NCBI GenBank assembly: GCA_033030425.1
Contig: JAUFSD010000017.1
Span: 868,001-932,000, forward strand
Length of the DNA stretch: 64,000 nt
Direction: 5' to 3'
From: Verpa conica
Lineage: Eukaryota; Ascomycota; Pezizomycetes; Pezizales; Morchellaceae
Positions within the stretch are counted from its first letter, which is position 1. Every line of letters begins with the position of its first letter. The translations under genes and the position numbers were made by a program. This document shows positions 10,420-23,014 of this stretch, piece after piece. A model generated the notes under the pieces. That model made no database searches, was not told the origin of the DNA, and was given only the letters and a program-made list of their open reading frames with translations.

Positions 10420-13400
10420 ATGGCCGACCACTCTCAAGGTCGCACGATAATCGTTTCGATTCGTACGGTGAGTACTAGTAAAGAATACCTAGGATATAAG
10501 GGGGAGTATTCAAAATGAGAATTACTAATGTGATTTTTCTGGTAATCTAGGTTTTTGAGTATGGTCCTGCTGCTGTGGACAGTCTCATCAATACCTATAA
10601 GTTGGTATACTTCCACCCTTTGGGTAGCATCATAAACTAATGATTTCAGGAAAAATAGTTACTCCAATTATGTGGAGTGCAAGTTCAACCCTATATCTCA
10701 TGTAAGGTCTTTATAGGTTTAGAATATATCTGTAAAACAAAGGACTAATTTACCTCTAGACGTTCATCTTGGAAGGAGATAGTAATCACGCAGAAGCTGC
10801 GTTTGGTGACTTCATGGGGTTATTGCAAAATAAGATTAACGAAGAGGCTATACAGCGACGTGGGCCAAATGTATGTGGTCTCTTCCTTTGTACCACACAG
10901 GCGTTGACTAGATACTAGGAATACGCACCAATTCGCCGCTCTAGGCTTACGCAACTGAACTCGTCAGCTATTGTGTGGTCAGAACTCGAAGAAGATAAAG
11001 ATAAAGCCCAGGACATTAAAAATAAGGGAGTCGTACGTCTCTTTCCATTCTTTTAGGGTCTTTGGAGAGTAACGGTTCTTTCAAACATGCTAGATGTCTT
11101 CAAATGACCCTAAATACCTTCAAAATGATCAAAATACGCTGGCAGATACGACTAGTAACTACCCGTGCATCGAATTCTGGGAGCCAAGAATCACGGCAGC
11201 GGACTTCAGTCTAATGTTACATCTCCATGATGGGCGTAGCATCACCACTGAAATCGCAAGAGTTTGTCATTGTGCTCTCTTTCCAAATTGGGAGAAAAGG
11301 AATGTCAAAATTGGAGCAAATAGTCGCGCAACTATTGAGAAGGCAGTTAAGAAACTTAGGAAAATTGAGGAGCTTTTCGTAAGCTATCTCTGTCAATTTT
11401 CTTCTCTTTTGCGAATATGAGTTTAACTAACACTTAAAAAGAAACGCGGATTCGAACCAATATCCATGATCCTTGTCCATCCTGAGGAAAAGAAGAAATT
11501 CGAATTAAAACTAGTCTCATTGGAAAAACAGGACGAGCTTCACAGAACGACACTGTTTTACAACGAATCTAAATGGAGCACATACGGTGCAGATAAGATG
11601 TTTCTTATTCGTATCCTGGAGTATAGCTCCCTCAAGGACCGATTTGTCCCTTGCCATGTCGAAATCTCAGCTATCTGGGCTGCATACAATCGAACTGCAG
11701 CTGGACCACGGGACTGGGCAGATTATATATTTGATGGCTGGGGAAGTCCAGATATGAACCCTCTTCTTGCGCTTAAGAGGCCGGGTTCTGCAGATGGATT
11801 AGAAGGCGAGGGCCTACCTGATCTTTCGCATCTTAAGCCTGAGGATAGGGTAGGCCAGTATAATACACCTAGCGGTGCTCCGGCTCCAGGTGAAGATAGC
11901 CGTGATTGTCAAACACAGCTACCTAGGACTGGTGTATTCCAACTAGGTAATCGCCCAAGAAGCGTAGATGAGGAGCCGGCGCCCAGGCGTACTACCACCA
12001 GTGCTGTACGTGTTCCTATGATCAGACCTGGGAAAGAGCGAGCTGCTACAGAGAGACCGGGAGTTGAAGGGATGGAAGCCTCGACCACACCTAGTAGTTA
12101 TATAGGAGACCTTACTACTCTGGAGTCTGATGGTGCCGATGCTACCGATCAAGTTGAGAGTGGTGGCTTGTCGAAAGCCTCTAGTGTCATAACTGGTGGG
12201 TTTAGTATGCCTGAAAGACATCTAGGGACAGGTATTGAGAGGAAGGTCAATGTAATGGGTTCCTTCGTGGAGAAGGCTCCCGCTGCTCCTACCACTCGCA
12301 GGACAGTCAGGCAGCCAATATTGAGGGAACCTAAAGCAAGATCAACAGTTACTAATGAAAACTCTAAGCCAGCTGAGAAGGAAGGGGTCTCTGAAGCCAA
12401 TACTAGAGATATTCAGAGCACTATGAAGCAGAGGGCACCTAGTCATAGGAGACTATATGATGGAGAGGATGAGAGCAACAGGTTATACTCTCGTTTTATA
12501 AATAGGGAAATAAAGATACTAACAGTAGTTTTAGACTTAAACAGGAAAACATCTTGAAATTTCATGATTCAATCACTAAAAGGTGAGCATTGAAATGTTT
12601 TTGGTGGTGGTGACATGCTAATACCTTAGTAGTCTCGAGCATGTTCGTAGCTGGCAAGGCCATGTTAAATTCGAAATTTTGTAAGTTTCAAAAATATTAT
12701 GACTTCTAGATATGACGAGTGCTTACTTCTTAAAGGCTAGGGCGGATTATTTTAGTTGATGTCCCGAGATCAATGTCAAAGCATAACATCGACTGGACTG
12801 AATGGCATCCATCGCTATTGAGATCTCCGGAAATAAAAACAATATTCACTGACCTGTAAGCTGATTTCACATATAATATTTATAGTATATTAAGACTAAA
12901 ATAAAACTCATGCAGGATCACCACAGAGTTCTTTGATATGGAATTTGTTTCCGACTTGAAGTTGAGCAAGGCAGAAATGCTATTTTCTCCAGACCATATC
13001 AAAAAAAGAGTTACCTATGAATTTCATTGTAATCATAAGGGAAAGAATCGGTATGGTTTAATTTTTATCCCACCCTCGACTATTATCTCGTCCGTATTAA
13101 TATTTCCTGGGAATAGTATTCTGGAGGTTGACGCCGCAAACTTTGAAACTACTATTTACGGTGATCAGCAGGAGTTTGGCAGTGTTTACTGGTCTCATCC
13201 TCTTAGGTTTGTAGCCTTCTCTTTTTTAAGTTCCAGGTACGGCAGAAAGGGCTAACATATGTCATCAGGTCCTGGGATGCTAAATTTGCTCTTAGTGGCG
13301 CGAAAGTTCTTGACAATGAAATACCTGTATTCAAGAGTTTAATTGAAAGTCTCTATGTCCCGTAAGTATTCCTTTGTAGATGTAGTTATATATAGACTGA

Positions 13401-13954
13401 AGGCTGAAAAAACTATAGAGGTGATTCTGTCGTTCCAGACATCAGTTTCCTTGTGAGGGGTAGAGACTTCCATATCAGCAGGGTTGTTGTCAAGCGTGAG
13501 ACCCGTCGCCCATGTCTCAGTAGAAAAATCACCCGTGGGCAGGATGTCGACCTTGTCTGCAAGGAGGTAATGGAGATGGTCATCAAGCGCCATAAATCTG
13601 TCCCTGAGCAATTTAGGGCTATGGCTAAAGATAGGTAAGACAACCCACTTCAATATTTTACTAAGATAGTTTGCTCACGTGACCGTTCTCTTGTGTAGAT
13701 TACACATGGTGCACGAAGGACTACTTCACTACTCATTCGCGTTGGTCCCAACAAAGATTGAAAAGGCTCTACAGCAGAATCTAAAACTCGAGATCGGCGA
13801 GGAAGTTCAATGGAAAACGGAGAACCTAATTGGCAGTCTCGAGGAGGGGACTATGCTCCCAGGTCTTGAGGAACTTGTTATTACTGTCCTTAGGAAAACT
13901 GACGATGTTGGTTATAATAACAACAATAGCCCGGATGGTATGGAAACCGCGTAA
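10420..13954 (+). CDS. Unrecognised 902-residue protein, 15 exons
   Basis: I do not recognise this protein. Fifteen exons join in frame: 10420–10467, 10551–10600, 10650–10701, 10760–10870, 10919–11032, 11094–11378, 11442–12481, 12535–12582, 12630–12680, 12736–12855, 12916–13050, 13117–13206, 13269–13361, 13419–13634, 13699–13954. All 14 introns are GT–AG and 47–83 bp, and the last eight all interrupt codons after base 2. Residues 1–115 look like a small alpha/beta unit. Residues 145–335 form a second folded region with NVKIGANSRATIEKAVKKL, which resembles a KH-type or related RNA-binding helix. Residues 335–560 are Ser/Thr/Pro/Arg-rich and probably disordered. Residues 570–902 are a long beta-rich C-terminal region containing SLEHVRSWQGHVKFEI and a helical VMEMVIKRHKSVPEQF. 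No signal peptide or membrane helix is seen. It is convergent with the E2 gene downstream and follows the MITE-bearing region. Confidence 0.75.
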
Positions 13955-14784
13955 CTTAGGAAAGCGGTGAGAAGTGATTTCTTTGGGATTAGTCACTTTT
14001 ATGCTTGGAGATGGGGTCACGGGGCCCTTTATTTCTCTTTTCTTGAATTTTAGGGCTTGGCTAGAATTCGGCAGGTTTTACTCAGTGTATTTAGCAAACA
14101 GTATTATTTAGGCATCCTTCAACCCATGCGAGTGATGAGATATGAATAGATCCACAAATCATCACTCGGGATTATAGCTACCCGTGATAGAGACTACCTA
14201 AATTTACCTTAGTGGGTCCCGAGAGTACTCCTCGGAGACTTATTAGATATACGGGATATACTTCTAATACGAAAAAATCGCTTGTGTATCTTTTGGGGGG
14301 AAGATAGTTCAGAGTTTTTGATTACCACATGTTCCTTCACCTCGAGAAAACAAAAACAAAAAAACATCGAAATTACTTATTTGAACACCCCTTGGAAATG
14401 AAGCCAACATCCTAAGCCATAAATTTTCAGTAAAGAAAGACCATAAAATGAATCCAACGCCATCCATCCTTAGCCAAGCCGGTATTTTGCCAAGAAAAAA
14501 ATTCTCCTACTATCTCAAGCTCTGCTCAATTTATCCCCTTTCACTAAAACAGTCGAAAGCCGAAAGAAGGGTAATTATAGACGAAAGTAACATCAAGTCT
14601 TCTCCGGGCTTAGACCTATGTATCTATGACACCAAATCTTCCCAAAAGAATTCGACACATCCTAAAATAGGTATTTTTGTTTTTTCTCTGATGGCCCCTT
14701 TACTCTATTATTCGGTGGACCTTTGGACAGATCTTTACGGAAAATTTAGTACCTAGTTAAAGCAGTAAAGCAGGGGAATTAAGG
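13955..14784. other. Convergent intergenic region
   Basis: About 830 bp between the 3' ends of the unknown 15-exon gene and the E2 gene. A 102-codon frame at 14448–14756 has no recognisable similarity. I see no repeat or RNA gene. Confidence 0.4.
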
Positions 14785-16782
14785 TTACCTCCTAAGCTTC
14801 TTGTTGTATTCCTTCTTCTCTTCCTTGGTACCCCAATACAATTTAGAAGCTTCTTGGTTAACCTGCGTGCGTGGGTCATATGGTGGGTTCTCCTCTTCCA
14901 TAAGATTGGTGATGGCTTCGATGTGGTGGCGTCCCTCGTCATATCTTCGAGGGAAATAACATGGGATACCATCGGCTAAACCCATAATGTGTTAGCAGTA
15001 TCACCTCGAAACTTCACGTGGGCCAGGTTCGTACTCGTAATTCTGTGATGATATAGATGGGTGAGGAACCTCGCCCTGGGCTGTTCCTCCGGAAATCTAG
15101 GACTGAATGCTAGTATAAAGATGAACAGGCCACCATCTAGGTTTGTCATCGGTCGTCCGAAGTATGTCTAGCCAGGGGGTTAGCCTCCTCATGTTTAGAT
15201 ATACTGTAACCTCCAAAAATGTGCACGTACAATTCGCCAAACAAATGGGTTCCCATCAACTAACTCGACATCCAATGTAACTGAGTTTTCTTTCTTGAAG
15301 TGTTCTACTGTCTGCTCGAACTGTCTCTGCAAGTTTGCCGCAACACCACTTTCTTTGCCTTTCAAGATTAATCCTTCATCCGCCCAATCCGCAGTTTCCT
15401 TCTCCAGTCTTTCTTTGATAAACCTAAGTCTTCTCTCTAATTCGGAATATAGAAATTTCCCTTCCATTGCATTTCCAGAGTGCTCAAACGGCATCCTCAT
15501 GAATATCTGACCTTCCGTGACTTTCTCACGTTCCAAAGCAATAGAAGCAACATAAGAGTCGTAATACCAAAGAAAGCGACGTTTACAGAGGTCCTTGAAG
15601 GGTTCAAATGTTGTAGGGGCTTCTGAATCCATCATATTAGAGTCTTCGTCATACATATCTTGTTCCATTGGGCTGGGTGTAGGCTGGAGTGTGCCATCTG
15701 GGTTAATGCCAAGATGGTCTTCGAGTCTAGATATCACAGAGACTCTAAGTGTTTCGTGACGAATCTAGAGGTTTAGGAAAAGAGTAAGTAATTTGCCTAT
15801 TGAAAGAATAGAGGTAACATTTTGGGCAATACTTTAAGACAGTAAGCCTTCATGTTTTCTTTATCATGATCTTGATTTGCGTTCTCGAAACCAGGTTCGT
15901 TTTCATATGGGTTTGAGGACATGAGACTCTGGATTGAGATCAAGATTGATTCAAGCCCTTGTGCTGAGGACCATTCCTCTCCACGATCACCTCTCCATGT
16001 TCTGAATTAACTTTATAAGTATACCGCTTGGGATCTATTGGTGCTTAGAGGTATATAAAAGCTTACCCTAGAATTGATCTGATTAAACAGTAGGGTTAGT
16101 CACAGGGGAAAATAGTCTAATAATAGGTTTAGCATATAAAGCTTGGAAAAACTTACAAGCACACCTTCCCTGCAGCATATATATTTGGATTAAACCGACA
16201 TCTCCCAGAATTTGTTGTTAAAGCTGTAACTGTGGGAGCCTTTGCAGGGTAGTCTATATAGTAGTATGAGTTCAAGGTTTGCATGCTTTAAAAAAATAAT
16301 GAATATTTTTATAGGGTTGTATATGAGTATTGTCTTTAGCTCACCTCTACCAAATTTCAACGCAAACTGAAAAACCGGCCATAGTTAGCTCAAATAGTTG
16401 CGTTACGTACCCAATAGATGAGCGCAAGAGGATTTATAATATAGATAAGAAAGGGAAAGGAATGAAGGAAGAAATATGGGCTGGGATGAGAACCTCAAAG
16501 AAACCAAATTCATATGGAGTGTCTGGGGGTCCTAGGATAACGGCTTTAACGTTCCGGACATCCGAGTCTCTACAGGCTACAGCGATAGCTAGAGAGTTGA
16601 TGTTAGAAAGATAGCTGTGATGATGTGCTGCTCAACGGAGAAGAAGCTTACATAGATCGTTTGACTTTTTGATCTCGCTGAGCTCCTGTAAGGCGGGGTT
16701 AATGAGGGGTTCTGGGAAATGGTAAGATGGTTAACTCAGAGAAGCAACGAACCCTAGTAAGGCGAATGATGGACTGGTTCAT
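14785..16782 (-). CDS. UBE2Z-like ubiquitin-conjugating enzyme with a second C-terminal UBC domain
   Basis: Ten exons on the minus strand (16753–16782, 16652–16685, 16494–16576, 16345–16366, 16157–16253, 16067–16078, 15833–16001, 15231–15764, 15035–15167, 14785–14975) join in phase to 434 residues. The first domain reads as a complete E2: LTRELSEIKK, GPPDTPYEFGFF, DYPAKAPTV, RFNPNIYAAGKVCLSILGTW with the expected catalytic Cys near residue 88, then SIQSLMSSNPYENEPGFE, which is the UBE2Z/BIRC6 subtype. The linker DLCKRRFLWYYDSYV also resembles UBE2Z. After about residue 320 a second UBC-like fold begins (NPFVWRITYFGRP, then GGLFIFILAFSPRFPEEQPR, then DGIPCYFPRRY) with a Cys at about the catalytic position. 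Exon 6 is only 12 nt and exon 4 only 22 nt. UBE2Z charges FAT10/ubiquitin via UBA6 in animals; the fungal role is unknown to me. Confidence 0.85.
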
Positions 16783-18472
16783 GTCTAAAGGTGAGGGAGG
16801 ATGCTGGGGTAGTAGTAAAAGAGAATGACCGGAGGCCAGGGAGCAAATAAGGGACAATCAAGAGGTATTTACGGAAGAGCAGGAGGTGCACGAAGATCTT
16901 GAGTCAGGCAAGGCTGCGTTGTGGAGAAGAGGCACAAAGTAAGCAAAGGAACGGAAAAACTAGTTTCACAGGTTGCTTCTAATCATGCGGGTACTTTCGA
17001 TGATGTAGGCGAGTTAGCAGTCAGTCAACGAGCAGCAATAGCTGTAAGAGACTGAAGCACGACCAGGCATGTTATCCCACCTTGCAGCTATCTTTTATTC
17101 TTGGCGGATGACAAAGTATCAGGCTTTCCCTAATAGCGTTAGGGTGGGGACCCTCCTGCTGCCCGCGATCCCGAGTTTGGGGGAAGACCATTCGAGCCCT
17201 CTCCTCCAAACAACCTCGTAGAGCGACCATCATTCATGCAGTGAGCACTCGCCGTCTCGCACCGCCTCTCTCTCCACTCTATCAGTCACCTACCATGAGT
17301 AACCTAAACAGCCGATCTATCTATTTATTTTTACACTCCTATCAAACAAGTAAGTTTCAGGAACCGGCGTCTCTAGAAGGTTCACCAGCAACTCCCGAGT
17401 GGACTATTCATTCCATCGTCCATCTGTATTCTAGCAGCTCAACCAACAGCTGCTTCTCTGGACCCCCGCTTACAATGTTGTGATATCAAAGCTGCACCTC
17501 CCCTTGCGGTGCATTAGCTCTGGGCCTGCTATCTAGCTGAGAACGTTTAGAGCAGAACCTGGCATGTATCTAGAAAAACCGTAGACGTATGTACAAGAAA
17601 AGGTCGACGTCTCTTTGTGTCTCGATCCTTTTGGTTGTCGCGTGCCAGGCGTTAGGTACCTGCGGCTGGCGGTACTGTTCCGGTTGCAATTGCATTCTGT
17701 CCTCGATTATTCCTCGCTCTACTGCTATTCCCTCCAGTCGTGGAATTTGTTAGCTTCATTTCTAGTCTCACCTTCTTCTCCACATAACGCAGCCGTGCCC
17801 TGGTTGTCTGTCTGGTTGTCCTCAAACACCCAACCTCTCCCGCAGCCCCAAAATAGCCACTCTTCCCTCCACAGTCTTTCTCCACCGCTGGTACTCCCGC
17901 TGCTGCTGCTGCATCCCATCTCCGCTGCCCTGGAGATACTTCGTCCTGTCACAGAATCGTTGCCTGGTCTTCTGGACGTGGATAGAGACTGACCGCTCAT
18001 TTAGCATTGCCCCCCCTCACGTACATACCTACACAACCTCCCCCCCGCTCTTTTAGGTGTGTGTGTGTGTGTGTGTGTGCATGGGCCATTGTCGCCGAGG
18101 GCTTGTCACCGGCTCCCTTGCTCTTCCCATATCCACCCCTTTCCTCCTCGACGACGAACCTCCCCATATCGTCAAAATAGCAACGCTTAAATTACAATAT
18201 TTAAGCTCCCAGAAACTCGGCGTGCGTGATAAATCCGTTCTGTTACCAGTTCTACCGGTCGCTGAACGAGAAATAATTACAACCGAAGCTTCGCATCCAG
18301 CCGCTCTCTTGTTATTTGATTTCTTTTTCTTTTTCCTTTTTTTTCCTTTGCAGAAAAGTCCTTTGCTTTAGACCAGTCCGTCGACAACCAAGCAGCTAGG
18401 CAACAGCCCCGTCGAGAATCTTGAAATTGCTTCCATATTTACGAGTCAACTTCCTCTGGTCTCTAAGATCAC
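16783..18472. promoter_or_regulatory. Divergent region between the E2 gene and LRG1
   Basis: About 1.7 kb without a supported gene. It contains a GT dinucleotide repeat (18057–18079) and pyrimidine-rich stretches in the probable LRG1 leader (about 17640–17990 and 18310–18360). Short open frames on both strands reflect composition. Confidence 0.35.
18057..18079 (+). repeat. GT dinucleotide microsatellite
   Basis: About eleven GT units lie in the LRG1 upstream region. Confidence 0.85.
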
Positions 18473-21400
18473 ATGTCTGCACCATCAGACGGGCCTGGGC
18501 GTCCTGCAATCGATTCACAGCAAGCCCTCCCTCAACTTACAACGACACTACCAAGTCCTTCGACTTCTCAACAACCACGAACCAGGCAACTTGATGACCG
18601 TTCCCCTACATCCCCACCTGGGCCTGGACCTGTAGGAGGGGGTGTTGTTGTCGGACCAACCCATGGGAGCTCGCCCAAATCTACCCGGACTTGTGCAAAG
18701 TGTCAGGGTCCTTTAACAGGTCAATTTGTGCGCGCTCTAGGCGGGACATATCATTTGGACTGTTTCAAATGCAGGGTAAGTTTATTCAGCCCTATAAAGT
18801 CTTATGCCTAGAGTTTGCTGACGTTTGACTTGACTTAGGACTGTGGCGTCATAGTAGCCTCAAAGTTCTTCCCTGTTGATGAAGAGGAGGGGGAGGGTCA
18901 ATATCCACTTTGTGAAACCGACTATTTCCGCCGTCTAGACCTCCTTTGCCATGAATGTGGTGGAGCGCTCCGTGGGTCATATATCACCGCCCTAGAACGG
19001 AAATACCATATTGAGCATTTTACATGTTGTGTTTGTCCGACAGTATTTGGGCCACAGGACTCTTACTATGAGCATGATGGCAAAGTTTACTGCCATTATC
19101 ATTATTCAACTCAGTTCGCAGCAAGGTGTAATGGATGTCAAACTGCAATTTTGAAGCAATTTGTGGAAATATTTAGGAATGGACAAAACCAACACTGGCA
19201 CCCGGAGTGCTACATGATACACAAGGTCGGTTTTTCAGGGTTTTGTTCCGGGAAACTAGGGGGGTTTTCTATAAATATCATCTTTACAGATTTTATTTAT
19301 TTTATTCTCGCATTATTGGGTGCTCGCCCTGAAGTTTCGTGGAACTGTTTCGCGTGGGAAAGTGCCAAGAACAACTGCTAATATCTCGCTTGTCTTTTAA
19401 AATTTAGTTTTGGAATGTTCGGCTTGCACCTCAGGAAACTGGGGAACCGAAATCGCCATCTGTAGAGGATCCTTCAACCCAAAGGCGCTCGTTAGTCCGA
19501 GATGCTGAGGAGAAAATGGAAGATAAGGTCTACCGAATCTGGAGTGTACTGTCATCCTTTGAGGAGTCTTCGGCTGCATGTATCAGTGACATGCTTTTAC
19601 ATGTCTCCAATGGAGCATATGTAGATGGTGTGTTTGTGGCAGAAAAGTTTATTTGGCATGTCGAAATACTCTTCGGGTCCGCAGACAATTTAGACGCTCA
19701 ATTCAGTGGCATGTCCGTAAAGGGTATGTTCTCTTTAATTTGTGATACATAACGCTTGGCTGTTTATGCGGCACACACATATTACATGTGGTACCTATTT
19801 TTATGGTTATACGTCATAGAGCTGACTATCTTATATAGGTTTATCTTACTCTAGAGAAGCAAAGCTACTTTGTAAGAAGATTGTTGCGTTCTTTAGCCTT
19901 CTTTCAAAAACGCAGGAAACTGGTGTAAGAAAACTTGGTGTTACACAAGAGTTATTATCGTTGGTTACAGGACTTGCACATTATCTAAAGCTACTGATAC
20001 GAATCACTTTGCAAGGCTCCTTAAGACTGGTACAAGCTCCTGCTTCCCAATACACCACCCGAAAGCTCGTCTAGCGGAAAGTCATCTAACCACGTATCGG
20101 TATGTAGGAACGAGAACACAACAACGTTGATGCTTTAAGGTTGTTTCTGGAAGAGCTATCTGACCTAGAATCAACCAAAGAACCAAAACAATCCCTTGAA
20201 TCCACACAGGGATTATCGGAAAACCTAGCAGATCAGCATTCTGACCTCTGTGCTGTTTGCCGCACTACTATTGAGGAGGAGTGCGCAAAATTTGATGATA
20301 AGCGGTGGCACATGAGTTGTTTAACATGTTCGAACTGTAAGCGGGAATTGAAGGGACATTTGAATGAGGCTATGTGGCTTGAAGCGGAACAATGCGTTCT
20401 TTGCACAAACTGTGCTTCCCAAGTATCGGGTGCCCATGGGCCATTTGAGCGTGTAACGCGCTTGAAGCAATACGTCTATCTTCTGCGGGTGGCACTTGCC
20501 AGGCTTTTGCTGAGGCTTAGGCAAGGAGGAACTCTCCCACATACTTCAGGTAAGAAATATACGCTAGTTGAAATTAAGGATATTTCTAAGCAATTGCAAG
20601 CTACAGATGATCCTAATCTTCGGAGCTATGATTCCAGCGAGGGCCATAAGCTCAGTGGAATTGAGCCCCCGTTGCTTCGATCGGATACTAGGTCAAAATC
20701 GTACAGTGGGGAGCGTGGGGAGCGTGGGGAACAGAATGAGGCTTATACCAACACGATAAATGATATTCGTAGGTTACGATCGACCCGTCTCGATCGACAG
20801 CTAGGGAGCTCAGCGAAGAAAGCTCGCCAGTCCCGGATAATTGAAGGACCAGAGGCGGACAGTGTGCGGCCTGGATCTTCAGATGGACATCAGGTTGACA
20901 GGCGCCGTAACACAGGACAATTTCACATAGTGGAGGATAGGGAATATAACGGGGATGAGCAAGAAGGGCGTACATTCGGAGATGACAAAGTGCTCACACT
21001 TGACGATATACCACGAATTGTTGCAGCTGAGCAAGCACGAGAACAGCGACCAAATGCATTCAAGCACCACCGGCCCAATCCCTATGGAGAAGGGGATGGA
21101 CCAGGTCAGCCAAAACTTCTTAATGGGCACCAAAGAGATCTTTCAGTTGACAAATTGCGAGATATTGGAAGCCAACAAGAACCTCCACCACAACCAATAC
21201 GAACGAAGAGATACTTCTCAGAGCTATCCGCCATCGACTATTTCATCGTACGACATATCGCAGTGCTATCAATGGAACCGTTGGTGGAAGGCCACTTCAA
21301 CTTAGAGGAGCTATTGGGACTAATAGAGACCAACAAGAAGACATTTTGGGGGAAATTTGGGAAGGCATTCCAACCGGTCGATAAGAAAAAGGGGGCCAAG

Positions 21401-23014
21401 AAGAAAGGTGTCTTTGCCGCCGTAGTCAGGAACGTCATGTCAAACAAGAAGCTTACAAAAACACTAGGTGTCTTTGGCGTAGCGCTAGACGTGCTAGTCG
21501 AGAGAGACGGCGCTGAATCGAGCATGGGTGTTGGCCCCGGAACCCTACGAATACCCGCAATACTAGACGATGCTGTAGTAGCCATGCGTCAAATGGGTGA
21601 GTTCTTACGATACCTACCTAAGACTAATCTATTTGATACTTGGATTATATTGGCCAAAATTTGGTAGCTAACTATTACAGACATGTCTGTTGAGGGTGTT
21701 TTCCGGAAAAATGGCAATATTCGGAAGCTAAAGGAGCTCGCAGATCAGATCGATCGAGGTGAGACTCAAGTAGAGATGAGCGGTTGGGGTCCTGTTCAAA
21801 TAGCGGCACTCCTAAAAAAGTTCCTACGAGAGTTGCCGGACCCCCTACTAACCTTTAAGCTCCATCGCTTATTCGTGGCTTCTCAAAGTAAGAGGCAACC
21901 CTGGTAGATTTCGGCCTCCAGTTTTGCTGACTGTCATATAGAAATCATGGATGAAGAGAAGAAGCGACGGATACTCCATCTCACATGTTGCCTGCTTCCC
22001 AAGAGCCACAGAGATACAATGGAAATCCTTTTTTCATTTCTGAACTGGGCTGCATCGTTCTCGCATATTGATGAGGAGTCAGGAAGTAAGATGGATGTCC
22101 ATAATCTATCAACTGTTATTACACCGAATATTCTTTATTCGCAAAAGAAAGAGGCTGGCATGGACGATAGTTTTCTTGCGATTGAAGCGGTCCATACATT
22201 AATAGCATGCAACGAGACGATGTGCGAGGTGAGATAGCCACTTATAGGCATATACGAACAATACTTACATACTAAAATTTCCTAAAAACAGGTACCTGAA
22301 GATCTATTATCAATATTAAACGACTCTAACCTCTTTGCAAATGGTGCGGATGTCACAACCAAAGATATCCTAAAACGGTACGGAGATCTTATCAATAGAC
22401 CCGCTCCCGGAAGAACTCCTCAAACCACTAGTTCGCCGCCACGGTCTAAGGATGGCCGAGCCCCAACAACCCCCGTCTTCCATCGTGTCGATACAGATCC
22501 ATCACAAAATGTTGCCATTCAAAAGGAATCATCAGTCAGGCATGTTGGGATGCCTCAACCCGGTCAGCCTAGCCAGCCTAGCCAACAGCAGTTCCCGGTG
22601 AATGCGCACAACCCCACTAGCAATCCCAATCAGTACAATCGAGGGCATGGGCGTGGAAATTCCGGCTCGAGCCAAGAAGGCGATATTGGCCAGAATACTG
22701 TTCAGAATGGCCATGGTGGCCAGAATGGTCCCAACGGTCCTAACCACCATGGTGTTCTTCACCACCCTCAGAGTGGTCAGGATGGGCCTCGACAGCCGCA
22801 ATGGGGCCGACAAAACCACCAAAACCAAAACCATCAAGGTCAAGGCCAGAACAACCAAGGCCAAGGCCAGAACAACCAAGGCCAAGGCCAGAACAACCAA
22901 GGCCAAGGCCAGAACAACCAAGGCCAAGGCCAAAACAACCAAGGCCAAGGCCAAAACAACCAAGGCCGTCAACAGCAACAGCAAGGTACCATGGGCATTA
23001 CCGGCTTAATCTAA
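18473..23014 (+). CDS. LRG1: Lrg1-type LIM-domain Rho GTPase-activating protein
   Basis: Nine exons (18473–18775, 18839–19225, 19408–19723, 19839–20029, 20108–20549, 20607–21596, 21681–21887, 21942–22228, 22292–23014) join in phase to 1281 residues. Three LIM fingers lie in the N-terminal 230 residues (CAKCQGPL, CHECGGAL and CNGCQTAI starts, with HLDCFKC- and HIEHFTC-type centres) and a further LIM near 447–505 (CAVCRTTI, HMSCLTCSNC). The RhoGAP domain spans about 800–1010, with the arginine finger in VEGVFRKNGN, followed by LLKKFLRELPDPLL and NLSTVITPNIL. This architecture is that of fungal Lrg1, the GAP for Rho1 that restrains cell-wall glucan synthesis and growth at hyphal tips. The Gly/Gln/Asn-rich C-terminus includes a 21-bp minisatellite. 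The 57-bp intron at 20550–20606 is a multiple of three without a stop, so retention would add 19 residues. Confidence 0.9.
22838..22963 (+). repeat. 21-bp minisatellite, six units, coding (GQGQNNQ)6
   Basis: Six tandem 21-bp units with only synonymous differences (T/C at unit position 3 in the first unit, G/A in the last two) encode six identical GQGQNNQ heptads in the disordered C-terminus of Lrg1. Confidence 0.92.
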
